NCBI GenBank assembly: GCA_964618455.1
Contig: CAZUAQ010000031.1
Location: 3,356 to 67,355 of the forward strand
Reading direction: 5' to 3'
Source: CAZUAQ01 sp964618455
GTDB taxonomy: Bacteria; Planctomycetota; Phycisphaerae; UBA1845; PWPN01
DNA length: 64,000 nucleotides
Part shown: positions 19,084 to 28,035 of the stretch, in pieces
Layout of the letters: each line of letters starts with the position of its first letter
How positions within the stretch are numbered: position 1 is the first letter of the stretch
Position numbers and translations under genes: made by a program
Notes under the pieces: generated by a model
Told to the model about the DNA's origin: nothing
Seen by the model: the letters and a program-made list of their open reading frames with translations, nothing else
The model's database searches: none

Positions 19084-21855
19084 ATGATGGTCTCCCTGAT
19101 CGCACGTCGGCGCAGCGAACGTTCTTCATTCGAGAGGGTGTGGCTTGGGCGTTTGATCATTTTGGGATGTGCGATGTCGAGTATGCCGCTCCATGGCGCG
19201 CAGACGTATTACGTCGATGCCCTTCTCGGCCATGACTCCAACGGGGACGGCTCCTCCTCCAAGCCGTTTGCCACGATTCAAAAAGCTGTGGATCAACTCG
19301 ATGAGGCGGGGGATCACGTCAAAGTGATCGGTGGACGGCATCGTGACCCGGCAAGCGGTCAGTGGACTGAGCGTGTGTATCGGGAATCCGTACGTATTCG
19401 CGACCTGACAGGGCGGGCGGATCGTCCCATCATCATCGAAGGGGAGTTCGGCGGAAACTTCGACAATGACTCATTTGACGGCACCTACACCAACTATGAG
19501 TCGCGCCGCAATGATCGTTCGAACTGGGGCACGATCGTCGACCCGGGTATCCCGTTGACGGGATGGCAACGCGCCCCGGGCAATCTCGGACAGGCGGGTG
19601 TCTATCAGATCGCGGGATTTTCTCACTGCCACAAGAGCCTCTCGCTGAGCGTTAACGACTTTGCTCTGACGCGCCTGATGCCCTCTCAGATCGACCGGGG
19701 CCCGGGGAAAACCCTGTTGATGACCGCGGCCGATCATGAGATCACGCTCTACGACTGGGCGGATGAACGCGTCTTGTTCTGGGACGGCATTGAGGCATTG
19801 TACGGATGTTCGGATACCAGCAACGTGCTCTATCTCAGGTTTCGCGACGGGCGTGATCCTGATTCTGAAGATGTGACGATCGATTGGCGGGGCGGTATCA
19901 AGATCGAGAACTGCCGGCATGTCATCGTTCGAGGATTTCTTGTCCGCGGCGCATACTCGGGGATCTGGTTGTATCACGATTCGGATGACAATGTCGTCGA
20001 GCGGAACTTCATTACGGGTTCCTCGCACGGGATCATGCTGCAGGGCGAAGCAGCCGATCCGCCCATCACCCCCGACCGCAATCGCATCCGGGATAATGAG
20101 ATTACACTGGAGTACTATGGCGTCCAGGGGAATGACTTCGATACTGGGGCGTGGTCGGGGTCGATGCATCATCTCCGTCCGGGTGGCCTGTTCTACCGCT
20201 ACGCGGTGCGACACAACATCTGGTACAATGGTGGGGGAAAGAACAGGGTCGCATACCAGTGGTTGTGGAGTATTAATGCGATCAACGAGGGTGAGCGGAA
20301 CGAGTACTCGGGCAATCACCTGTTCAACACAATTCGCGGTATCATCAGCAACTCCGGAGGTTCCAAGTCCACAACGGCGGGTAGGGCAAATTACTCCAGG
20401 TTCGGGCACCATCGCAAGATCTACAACAACACGATTCACAACATGTCGGGGATCGGGATCCAAATCTCAGACAGCGGCTTCAACAACGAGATCTACGACA
20501 ATCTGCTCTACGACTGCAACCTGAGCTTCAGGATACACGACCCGACGGTCGGCCCCCTGTTTGTCTACCGCAATCGTTCCGTCAGCTTTGTCGACGGCGC
20601 GGAGCATGTCTACCTCTGGTATGCGTCCAACTATTCTGGGCTCTCGTCATTCATTTATCCCAGGATGTATTTCTATCACAACAGTTTTTCGGGGGGAAAA
20701 TACGCCTTCTCAACGAGCCAGCCTCCCGATGAGAGGCTGAACAATCTTTATGTCGTGAACAACATCCTGGGATCCCTCCATCCGCTGAATGCGCCCGCTG
20801 GTACCGATCTCGGGGATTGTCGTTTTGAGCACAATCTGATGCGGGAGGAACTACGCGACGGATTGGCTTCGGCCGGACGGGGGAATCTTGTCTCACGCCT
20901 TGTGTGGCCGACGTACGCGGACGAGCTTCCGGTCTCCAGATCAGAGTTGCCCAATCTCGACGTGGTGGACGCGCGTGTGACGGACGGGCAGACGATTCCC
21001 GCGCTGGACCTGTCCTCCGCGTATCGCGGTTTCCGGCTGCCCTGGAGCGGTTATGCGTCTTACCAGGCCTCCAAGGGCGTGGGGGCGCACCCGGAGAGCG
21101 GCTACACGACAGCAAGCAAGCCAGTGCAGACGGCGGATGCGGACGGTCTGCTGCTTCACTGGACACTGCAGAGGGATGGCGGTTCCCAAGCCGGAGATCG
21201 TATCGTTCGCGAGCAAAGACAGGGGCACTACCACGGCGAGTTGATCAATGGCGCGGAATGGACCAGTGGCCCCATCCAGTTCCTTCGCTTCAGGCAAAAT
21301 AACGATAATGCCCAGGTTAAGATTGATGCCGAGCCGTTGACCTCCCTGTCGTCAGAAGCGACGTTCGTCTTCCGGACCCATGCGGGAACCGAACGGCCGA
21401 GCATCGAGCATCCCGTGGTCACCGCGCTGAGCGTCACGTCCCAGGACCAGAAGGGGTATCCCGAGGCTCCGCGCAGTGCCGTTCGGATCAGCTTTGAACT
21501 CGTACCGCGCGATCGAATCATGCTCGTCGCACTGGTCGGCAATTGTGCCGGGAGGGGAAGCGACCGAATCACGTACACATTTCACCAGGCCGATTACGTG
21601 AATCGCTGGAATTACTGGGCCATTACGAAGGACCGCCTCGGGCTTCAGATCTACCGGAACGGAGTGCTTGTCGCCAACGCGGCCGGTGAGAACGATTGCC
21701 CTATCAATTCCGAGGATCTGGTTGGCATGGCCATCGGGAATATCCACGGATGGCATCAGAATCAATTCGATGGCGTCATAAACGATTTGCGCATTTACAA
21801 CAAGGCGTTGAGCAGCACGGAGATTCGCAGGCTGACCCTGGGGCTTGCGCGGTAA
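19084..21855 (+). CDS. Secreted right-handed beta-helix protein with C-terminal LamG domain
   Basis: A 923-residue exported protein. A basic N-terminus leads to a hydrophobic stretch (LIILGCAMSSMPLHGA), likely a signal peptide. The mature protein opens with the DUF1565-like start of parallel beta-helix proteins (YYVDALLGHDSNGDGSSSKPFATIQKA), followed by Asn-rich coils typical of a beta-helix (about residues 270-600). The C-terminal 230 residues look like a concanavalin/LamG jelly roll ending in INDLRIYNKALSSTEI. Such folds occur in polysaccharide lyases and surface binding proteins; no catalytic residues can be assigned. Two adjacent ATGs (19084, 19087) follow AGAGG; the second has better spacing. 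Confidence 0.75.
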   Translation: MMVSLIARRRSERSSFERVWLGRLIILGCAMSSMPLHGAQTYYVDALLGHDSNGDGSSSKPFATIQKAVDQLDEAGDHVKVIGGRHRDPASGQWTERVYRESVRIRDLTGRADRPIIIEGEFGGNFDNDSFDGTYTNYESRRNDRSNWGTIVDPGIPLTGWQRAPGNLGQAGVYQIAGFSHCHKSLSLSVNDFALTRLMPSQIDRGPGKTLLMTAADHEITLYDWADERVLFWDGIEALYGCSDTSNVLYLRFRDGRDPDSEDVTIDWRGGIKIENCRHVIVRGFLVRGAYSGIWLYHDSDDNVVERNFITGSSHGIMLQGEAADPPITPDRNRIRDNEITLEYYGVQGNDFDTGAWSGSMHHLRPGGLFYRYAVRHNIWYNGGGKNRVAYQWLWSINAINEGERNEYSGNHLFNTIRGIISNSGGSKSTTAGRANYSRFGHHRKIYNNTIHNMSGIGIQISDSGFNNEIYDNLLYDCNLSFRIHDPTVGPLFVYRNRSVSFVDGAEHVYLWYASNYSGLSSFIYPRMYFYHNSFSGGKYAFSTSQPPDERLNNLYVVNNILGSLHPLNAPAGTDLGDCRFEHNLMREELRDGLASAGRGNLVSRLVWPTYADELPVSRSELPNLDVVDARVTDGQTIPALDLSSAYRGFRLPWSGYASYQASKGVGAHPESGYTTASKPVQTADADGLLLHWTLQRDGGSQAGDRIVREQRQGHYHGELINGAEWTSGPIQFLRFRQNNDNAQVKIDAEPLTSLSSEATFVFRTHAGTERPSIEHPVVTALSVTSQDQKGYPEAPRSAVRISFELVPRDRIMLVALVGNCAGRGSDRITYTFHQADYVNRWNYWAITKDRLGLQIYRNGVLVANAAGENDCPINSEDLVGMAIGNIHGWHQNQFDGVINDLRIYNKALSSTEIRRLTLGLAR

Positions 21856-21886
21856 TCGCGCGTCGGCGAGAAAATCGCGGTCCGAA

Positions 21887-22456
21887 TCATTCGGCGGTGA
21901 AGTGATTCTCCACCATCTCGCAGATCAGGTGGTACGCCGTGACGTGCATCTCCTGGATGCGGTCACTGTCTGAGTGGTCGATGCAGAGGCAGTGGTGGGA
22001 AAGGGGCTTGAGCTCTCCTCCGGACCGTCCAGTGAATGCGAGGATACCGGCACCTCGGTTGGCAGCGGTTCGCACCGCCTGGATCACATTGGCGGAGGTG
22101 CCCGACGTCGAGAGGGCCCAGAGAACGTCCCCCGGCCGCACGTGTGCCTCCACCTGTCGATCAAAGACATGGGCGAAACCGAAATCATTTCCGACCGCGA
22201 GAAGGCCGGAAGTGTCCGTGGTCAGTGCGATGGCGGGGAGCGGGCGGCGATCCTGCTTGAACCTACCGACCAGCTCGGCGGCGATGTGTTGCGCATCGGC
22301 GGCGCTGCCCCCGTTGCCGATCAGGTAAATGCGGTGATCATTCTCGATGGCGTCGATGATCGTCTGTGCCATGGCACACATCAGCGGGATCTGGTGGCGT
22401 AGATGATCGACAAGCCGTACATGCTCGTCGATGGCGGTCAGGATATGCTTGCTCAC
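21887..22456 (-). CDS. gmhA: Sedoheptulose-7-phosphate isomerase
   Basis: A 189-residue SIS-domain enzyme that converts sedoheptulose 7-phosphate to D-glycero-D-manno-heptose 7-phosphate, the first step of ADP-heptose synthesis. Signatures are YLIGNGGSAADAQHIAAELVGRF (phosphosugar loop and metal site), LSTSGTSANVI and the C-terminal QEMHVTAYHLICEMVE helix with His and Glu active-site residues. The start codon is GTG at 22456 and overlaps the TGA of hldE (GTGA), so the two are translationally coupled. Length is typical (about 190). Confidence 0.93.
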   Translation of the reverse strand: MSKHILTAIDEHVRLVDHLRHQIPLMCAMAQTIIDAIENDHRIYLIGNGGSAADAQHIAAELVGRFKQDRRPLPAIALTTDTSGLLAVGNDFGFAHVFDRQVEAHVRPGDVLWALSTSGTSANVIQAVRTAANRGAGILAFTGRSGGELKPLSHHCLCIDHSDSDRIQEMHVTAYHLICEMVENHFTAE

Positions 22457-23940
22457 GAGATACGCCCTCTTCGGATCCGGTCAATGATAGCCGTGGTGCT
22501 CAGCCCTTTGACGAGGGGCAGGAGCACGACGCGGCCGCCCCGGGATTCGACATGTTCCCGTCCGACGACGCCTCGCTCTGCCCAGTCTTCCCCTTTCACC
22601 AGGACATCGGGCGTGATCGCCTCGATCAAGGATGCCGGCGTCGGTTCATCGAAAGCCACCACATAGGTGACACACTGCAGGGCCGCCAGAACTTCCGCGC
22701 GCTGTTCCTGGGGCAGGATCGGCCGATTGGTGTCCTTGTCCTGCGCGCGCACCGAGGCATCCGAGTTCATGCCCACGATGAGCACCTGGCCGTGCTGGCG
22801 GCACTGTTCGAGATAACGCACGTGCCCGGCGTGGAGAATATCAAAGCAACCGTTCGTGAAGACGATGGTCTCACCACGCGACTTGCGGAGCTCAATTTCA
22901 GGGAGCAATTGTTCGAGGGATCGTACCTTGCCGAGACTTTCTCCCGAGGCGATGCGCAGGTCCGCTACGATCTCGTCCCGTGTGAGTGGAACGCACCCGA
23001 ACTTCTCAACCTCGAGTCCTCCGGCGATATTGGTAAGCCGAGCCGCTTCGCTCCAGTCGGCACCGACAATACGTGAAGTGACCAACATGGCAAGTACGGC
23101 ATCGCCGGCGCCGGTGTTGTCATAGACCGCCCGTGGCCGCGTCGGGATGAGTTGAGGTGCTTCCTCGGCCAAAGCCAGCAGCGATCCGTCGCGGTCGAGC
23201 GTGACGAGAAGGCCGTCCAGTTCATACTGCTTCAACATCGCCGGCGCCGCCTCGCGGATGGCATCGGTGGTGGGGTCGCAACCGGAAACGGCCTGGAATT
23301 CCGAGCGGTTCGGTGTCAGCATCGTGGCACGGCGATACTTGCTGTAATCCGTGAGCCGGGCGGGATCGACGAAAACCGGTTTGCCTGCTTCGCACGCGGC
23401 GTCGATGATTCGCCCACAGAAATCGGGGGTAAGCATTCCCTTGTCATAGTCTTCGAGACAGACGGCATCGACCTGGGGGATAGCAGCAAAGACCCGTTCG
23501 AGGAGCTTCTCGGACGTATCCTTGTTAACGGGCGTCGATACTTCATCATCCACGCGCATGAGCTGCTGGCGGTGACGGTGCTGCGCCAGTCCAATGAAAC
23601 GGGTCTTGGTGGTCGTGGGGCGGTCGTCGAGGGAGAGCACGCCGCGCGTGTCGATGCCCTCGGCCTGGAGCAGGGCACGCACGCGATGCCCGGCATCGTC
23701 GAGACCGAGGATGCCGCAGCACTGGATGCGAACACCCCATTGGCTGAGGTGCGCGGCGACGCTTCCCGCGCCACCGACGCGCTCCTCCATCCTGCGCCGA
23801 AGAAGCACCGGTACAGGAGCCTCCGGGCTGATACGCTCCGCGTCGCCGTAGACGTAACGGTCGAGCAGGAGATCTCCGATAAGGAGGATGCTTTGCCGTG
23901 GTCCAAAGCGCTCTACAAGTTCGATCAGACGTCGATCCAC
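22453..23940 (-). CDS. hldE: Bifunctional heptose-phosphate kinase/ADP-heptose synthase
   Basis: A 495-residue two-domain enzyme of the ADP-heptose pathway. Residues 1-320 form a PfkB/ribokinase domain (LLIGDLLLDRYVYGDAERISPEAPVPV, NTGAGDAVLAML). Residues 350-495 form a nucleotidyltransferase with VFTNGCFDILHAGHVRYLEQ (HxGH motif). It acts after GmhA to phosphorylate at C1 and adenylylate the heptose. The start is GTG at 23940, with GGAG seven bases upstream. The intermediate phosphatase gmhB and epimerase hldD are not nearby, nor are other LPS genes. ADP-heptose here may serve LPS, S-layer glycan or another glycoconjugate. Confidence 0.93.
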   Translation of the reverse strand: MDRRLIELVERFGPRQSILLIGDLLLDRYVYGDAERISPEAPVPVLLRRRMEERVGGAGSVAAHLSQWGVRIQCCGILGLDDAGHRVRALLQAEGIDTRGVLSLDDRPTTTKTRFIGLAQHRHRQQLMRVDDEVSTPVNKDTSEKLLERVFAAIPQVDAVCLEDYDKGMLTPDFCGRIIDAACEAGKPVFVDPARLTDYSKYRRATMLTPNRSEFQAVSGCDPTTDAIREAAPAMLKQYELDGLLVTLDRDGSLLALAEEAPQLIPTRPRAVYDNTGAGDAVLAMLVTSRIVGADWSEAARLTNIAGGLEVEKFGCVPLTRDEIVADLRIASGESLGKVRSLEQLLPEIELRKSRGETIVFTNGCFDILHAGHVRYLEQCRQHGQVLIVGMNSDASVRAQDKDTNRPILPQEQRAEVLAALQCVTYVVAFDEPTPASLIEAITPDVLVKGEDWAERGVVGREHVESRGGRVVLLPLVKGLSTTAIIDRIRRGRIS

Positions 23941-24162
23941 GGGTCAACTCCGAATGGGAGGGGGCCGTACCCGGTATGAACGGTGTACTTCGCAGCCTGC
24001 TCCAGCAGTCGCGGGTCAATCGCGTCATCGTAGGCCCGACAATACGGGTCGTCAATCGAGCGGCCACGGAGGCTTGCGATGGTATTTGAAAAGGACCCTC
24101 GCGCTCACAATAATACCGACGAACGTCAGAGTATTCACTTTCCTGAGATGGAGGGCCGAAGC

Positions 24163-25206
24163 ATGACAACCGAGTATCAGCGACGTGAGTTCCTGAGACA
24201 GATGGGCGCGGGCATATTAGGCGGAGGCGTGCTGGCCTCGGGACGAGTTCACGCCGAAGAGCGAAGCTCAGGCGCGTCCATCGACGTCGGGACCATTAAA
24301 GACCTGCCCACGCGCAAGCTGGGCAGGATCGACTTCAAGGCGCCGCTACTCAGTTTCGGCACAGCGCCGATGGGGCACGCGTACTACAAGGCCGAGCCGT
24401 TTGAGGAAGTCATGAACGCCGCCATCGACGCGGGCATCACTTACCTGGATACTGCCCGCGTGTACGATGTGGCGGAGGATCGGTTGAAGCCGGTGCTGGC
24501 CAGGCGTCGCAGGGAAGTCTTTCTCGTGACCAAGACTTGGACGCGCACACGCGACGAGACGCTCAAGTCCCTGGACAAGAGCATGACCGCCATGGGTGTG
24601 GACCAGGTGGACCTCTGCCACATGCACAACGTGGGGCAGTTCACGCGCGAGGAAGCCATCGGCAAAGGCGGGCTGCTGGAGGGATTGATTGAGGCGCGGA
24701 AGCGCGGTTTGATCAAGCACATCGGATGTACAGGCCATCTGAATACGAACAACTTCGCCCCGGTGCTGGAGACGGGGGAGATCGAAGTTCTCATGTGCAC
24801 GCTGAACTTCGTGGATCGGTTCACCTACGATTTCGAGCAGCGCGTCTTGCCGCTCGCGCGAGAGAAGGGCGTGGCGATCGTGCCGATGAAAGTCTTCGGG
24901 GGCATCCACACCGTCTGGGAAGGGTATCGCAAGCGCGAGGACGGCCGCCTGGCGACGGACGAATTCCGGCAGGATGCGATTGACTACGCGCTCGGCCTGC
25001 CCGGTGTCAGCACACTGGTGGTGGGCATGAAGACCGTGCGTGAACTCCGCGAGAACATCGCCGCCGTGCGAAACCACAAGCCGCTGGCCGGGGAACGCAA
25101 AGAACGCGTCCTGGCCAGGGGCAAAGCGATGGCCAAGCAGTGGGGCGATCGCTTCGGTCCGGCGGTGGCGAAGGACGCTGCGGAGAACGACTCCGCGAAG
25201 TCGTAG
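24163..25206 (+). CDS. Tat-exported aldo/keto reductase
   Basis: A 347-residue NAD(P)-linked reductase with a twin-arginine leader: QRREFLRQMGAGILGGGVLASG at residues 5-26, then VHAEE as the probable cleavage region. The AKR tetrad can be placed: Asp and Tyr in TYLDTARVYDVAED, Lys in VTKTWTRT, His in DLCHMHN. Tat export of AKR-fold proteins is common in Planctomycetota and usually implies cofactor loading in the cytoplasm. The ATG at 24163 is chosen because it places the RR motif at the N-terminus; an earlier start at 24079 would bury it. The substrate is unknown. It is convergent with the GH172 gene. Confidence 0.85.
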   Translation: MTTEYQRREFLRQMGAGILGGGVLASGRVHAEERSSGASIDVGTIKDLPTRKLGRIDFKAPLLSFGTAPMGHAYYKAEPFEEVMNAAIDAGITYLDTARVYDVAEDRLKPVLARRRREVFLVTKTWTRTRDETLKSLDKSMTAMGVDQVDLCHMHNVGQFTREEAIGKGGLLEGLIEARKRGLIKHIGCTGHLNTNNFAPVLETGEIEVLMCTLNFVDRFTYDFEQRVLPLAREKGVAIVPMKVFGGIHTVWEGYRKREDGRLATDEFRQDAIDYALGLPGVSTLVVGMKTVRELRENIAAVRNHKPLAGERKERVLARGKAMAKQWGDRFGPAVAKDAAENDSAKS

Positions 25207-25252
25207 AGCGATCGCCTTCAACCTGCCGCGCTTTGTGACTCAGGCAACGTAG

Positions 25253-27727
25253 TTATTCAGGCAACGTATACGTGAGCTTGCCTTCGGGATCTCGGAAGCG
25301 CACCGCCCAGCCCATGTCGCCGGGCCCCTGGCTGATCTTGATCAGCAGCTTGTTTTCGCCCTTTTTCAGTTTCACATCCACCGCGTCATCGTCAATCTGA
25401 ATCCCGCGGCGGATCTGGTGACGCCACACGACCTCGCCATTGAGCCAGACTTTCACGCCGTCATCACTTCCCAGCAGCAGCGTGGTGTCACCGCCCTCGG
25501 GTGAGTTGACGATCGCGGCTCCGTACACCACGCAGTTGTCGTAGGGGTCGAACATGTGCGTGACGGACATCTTGCCGCTGGGGCTGCTGGCCTTCCTCCA
25601 GCTTGCCGCCTGGCCGTTGATGCCCTCGTACGAGGCGGACATGTCCCATTCCTTCTCGGGAGGATAGGGCGTATCCAGATCCTTCATCTCGGGATTCGGA
25701 AACGGACCGATCACCTTCCAAGCGGTGATCAACCGCCGGTCCACGCGGGGGACGAAGCTGTCGATAATGGCTTCGCACCGATCGCCCTTGACGGGGTTGC
25801 CCGTGAATTGGATCGTAACCGGATTCATCCCCTTTTGAAGGCGAATGAGTTGGTCGATGGGCTTGCCGTTGATCGTGGTATCGAAGTCGGAGGCCTCGAC
25901 ACCCGGGGCGGTGTGGACGTTCACGCGATACCATTCCGTCTCGTCGACGGGCAACTTCAGGGTGAACGCATCTCCGACCTTTCCGCTCAGTTTCACGCCT
26001 CGGCTGCCGGACAGGGGGCGGGGCAGATCGCGATTATTGACGATGGCCATCCCTTCATCGAGATCCTCGGGGGTGAGTGCGTTTTCCGCTTCGACGGCCC
26101 CGGGGGCACTGTTTTCGCGTGGAATGCGATCCCAGACCGGTACGGGCTCGAAGAAGTCCTCGCCGCCGGGCATCGCGTACCAGTAGGCAGTCGACGCGTA
26201 GTCGTTCTTCACGTCGGTGTGCGGCAGGGCGGCGTAGTTCTCCATGGTCATGAAGAAGGACTCGGTGAACGGGATGTTGTCGGCGAGGTGCCAGCGGTAG
26301 TTGGCGAAGAGTTCCTTGGCATGACTTCCCTCGCGTGGCTGAGGGAAACCGTGCGAAGGATTGTGCATGGTCCGCATGCCCCACGCATCGCCGAAGTAAT
26401 CCTCTGAGCCGGTCCCGAACCAGGACGGGAATTTCTCGCCGTCGACGTAGACCTTCTCGTCACCCTCGCCCCACCATCCGCCATGATGGTTGTAAGGATA
26501 GAGGCAGATGCCCACGAGCTTGCCGGCGGTTCCCTTCACATCCAGCAGGGGGTAGTCGAACGTACGTCCGTTGATCTCGATGCGCCACTTGGCATGGAAG
26601 TAGGCCCAGTCGTCCGGGATCTCCTGCGTGCGATGGACGATCACCGAATCCACGGTGGCCTGGTCGTGGCCGTCGTTCTCAAGCACGATCCGGGCCGACT
26701 TGCGGAAGGGCATGGGGAAGTAACAGTAGTGGTAGCTCTCGGTAATCCCCATGGGGTAGGACTTGTAGGGACTGAGGAGGGGGTCGCCGAAGAAGTCGGC
26801 AAAGGGCACGCTGATGGCGGCCTCGTCTTCCCCATCCCAGTAAACCTTGATCATGACCTTGCGGCCGGCCCAACGCTCTTTCGAATCGAGCTTCATGCGG
26901 AACTGGTGAATGACGGAGGGTCCTTCGAGTTCGAGCGCGGTCACGGAATCACCGGGCGGCAGCGTGGTTGTCGCGCTGGCAAAGCGATTCAGCGGATGGT
27001 TGGTTGTCTGTCCCGGGTTGCTCCATGCGTGGGCGGTTTGCTCCAGCGCGTCGGACTGTGCCGACGTGAGCGGAAGCTGGAAGGAGTCGACCGTCCAGTC
27101 CGAGGGGAACTGGCGGTAGTTGATGATGTAGTACTGGTCGGGGGCGCGTTTCTTCTTTTTCTTGTGCGGCGTGTAAGCAGTGATCTTGCAGCTCTTGGCG
27201 TAGGGAATCGGCATGTAGACGTTCGACGCCGACATCATCTTGGCGGGGTCGCGCTTGTATACGAGGGGGCGGATAAAGGGCTCGATCTCCCCGGCGCAGA
27301 GCTTGTGGAAGTCCCACTCGTACGTTGGCTCAGTATCACCGTCGAGGTAGAAGCGAATCACGCCCTGAGGGTTGGCCGACCAGATCCGGAAGACGCTACC
27401 GGGGCCTTCCATCTCCGCCATGACGCCTTCACCCGTTTCTTCGTCGATCCGGATGTATTGCCCGTGATCGCCATTGGCGTCCCAGCGGATGTAGGTATCC
27501 GTGGCGGGGTCGTACTTGCTGGCCCGGTCGTAACTGCTGAACTGTTTGCAGGTCACGCCGTCCTGGATCTCCGGCAGGAGTGTCAGGTCTGTCAGGTAGG
27601 CCAGGATGTCCGGATAGGTGAGGTGGCGCGTCTCCGCCATCGCGGATGACCCGCCCATGAGGGTGCCCAGTGAAATCAGGCCCAGCGCCATATGGATCGA
27701 TCGGGACGTGCGTGAATCGCGTCGCAT
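25253..27727 (-). CDS. Secreted DUF2961/GH172 family glycoside hydrolase
   Basis: An 824-residue exported protein with a cleavable signal (basic start, hydrophobic LGLISLGTLMGGSSAMA). The first half has DUF2961 features: KQFSSYDRASKYD near the mature N-terminus, GPGSVFRIWSANPQG, and GSEDYFGDAWGMR. DUF2961 was reclassified as GH172, whose characterised members act on fructofuranose- or arabinofuranose-containing glycans. The last 260 residues form one or two jelly-roll domains ending in a YTLPE tail (WLNGEVVWRH, LLIKISQGPGDMGW). It has no partner genes on the same strand. A 12-base direct repeat spans its stop codon. The exact substrate is unknown. Confidence 0.82.
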   Translation of the reverse strand: MRRDSRTSRSIHMALGLISLGTLMGGSSAMAETRHLTYPDILAYLTDLTLLPEIQDGVTCKQFSSYDRASKYDPATDTYIRWDANGDHGQYIRIDEETGEGVMAEMEGPGSVFRIWSANPQGVIRFYLDGDTEPTYEWDFHKLCAGEIEPFIRPLVYKRDPAKMMSASNVYMPIPYAKSCKITAYTPHKKKKKRAPDQYYIINYRQFPSDWTVDSFQLPLTSAQSDALEQTAHAWSNPGQTTNHPLNRFASATTTLPPGDSVTALELEGPSVIHQFRMKLDSKERWAGRKVMIKVYWDGEDEAAISVPFADFFGDPLLSPYKSYPMGITESYHYCYFPMPFRKSARIVLENDGHDQATVDSVIVHRTQEIPDDWAYFHAKWRIEINGRTFDYPLLDVKGTAGKLVGICLYPYNHHGGWWGEGDEKVYVDGEKFPSWFGTGSEDYFGDAWGMRTMHNPSHGFPQPREGSHAKELFANYRWHLADNIPFTESFFMTMENYAALPHTDVKNDYASTAYWYAMPGGEDFFEPVPVWDRIPRENSAPGAVEAENALTPEDLDEGMAIVNNRDLPRPLSGSRGVKLSGKVGDAFTLKLPVDETEWYRVNVHTAPGVEASDFDTTINGKPIDQLIRLQKGMNPVTIQFTGNPVKGDRCEAIIDSFVPRVDRRLITAWKVIGPFPNPEMKDLDTPYPPEKEWDMSASYEGINGQAASWRKASSPSGKMSVTHMFDPYDNCVVYGAAIVNSPEGGDTTLLLGSDDGVKVWLNGEVVWRHQIRRGIQIDDDAVDVKLKKGENKLLIKISQGPGDMGWAVRFRDPEGKLTYTLPE

Positions 27728-28035
27728 CGTGAGAACTCCTGGTGAGCGGCATCTCTAAGGTGAACCTACGCGGATCGGCATGGTAGGGCAGGACGTGGGC
27801 CGATTCAACCGAACCTGAGGGCTTGGAATCGTCGAGAGTCCGGCTCAAGCTTTCAACGGTTTTCGCCCGATATGAAGGATGCGGGGCGTTCACGCGCCCA
27901 CAAGGCGTTGAGCGAATTCATCCTACGGATAAAGCGCCGTTCGGTAGACCTCCCCCCGGACCAGGAAGGTCCGTCTGGGGGCTGAACGCGCCACACTGGT
28001 TTCACGACAATCTTTTTCTTGATGCGCGGGTTGCC
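27728..28035. other. Divergent spacer between GH172 and xer genes
   Basis: A 308-base region with no convincing gene. Upstream in-frame codons continue from the recombinase frame back to 27823, but they read as low-quality sequence without a ribosome site. I see no clear paired -35/-10 elements on either strand. Confidence 0.4.
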
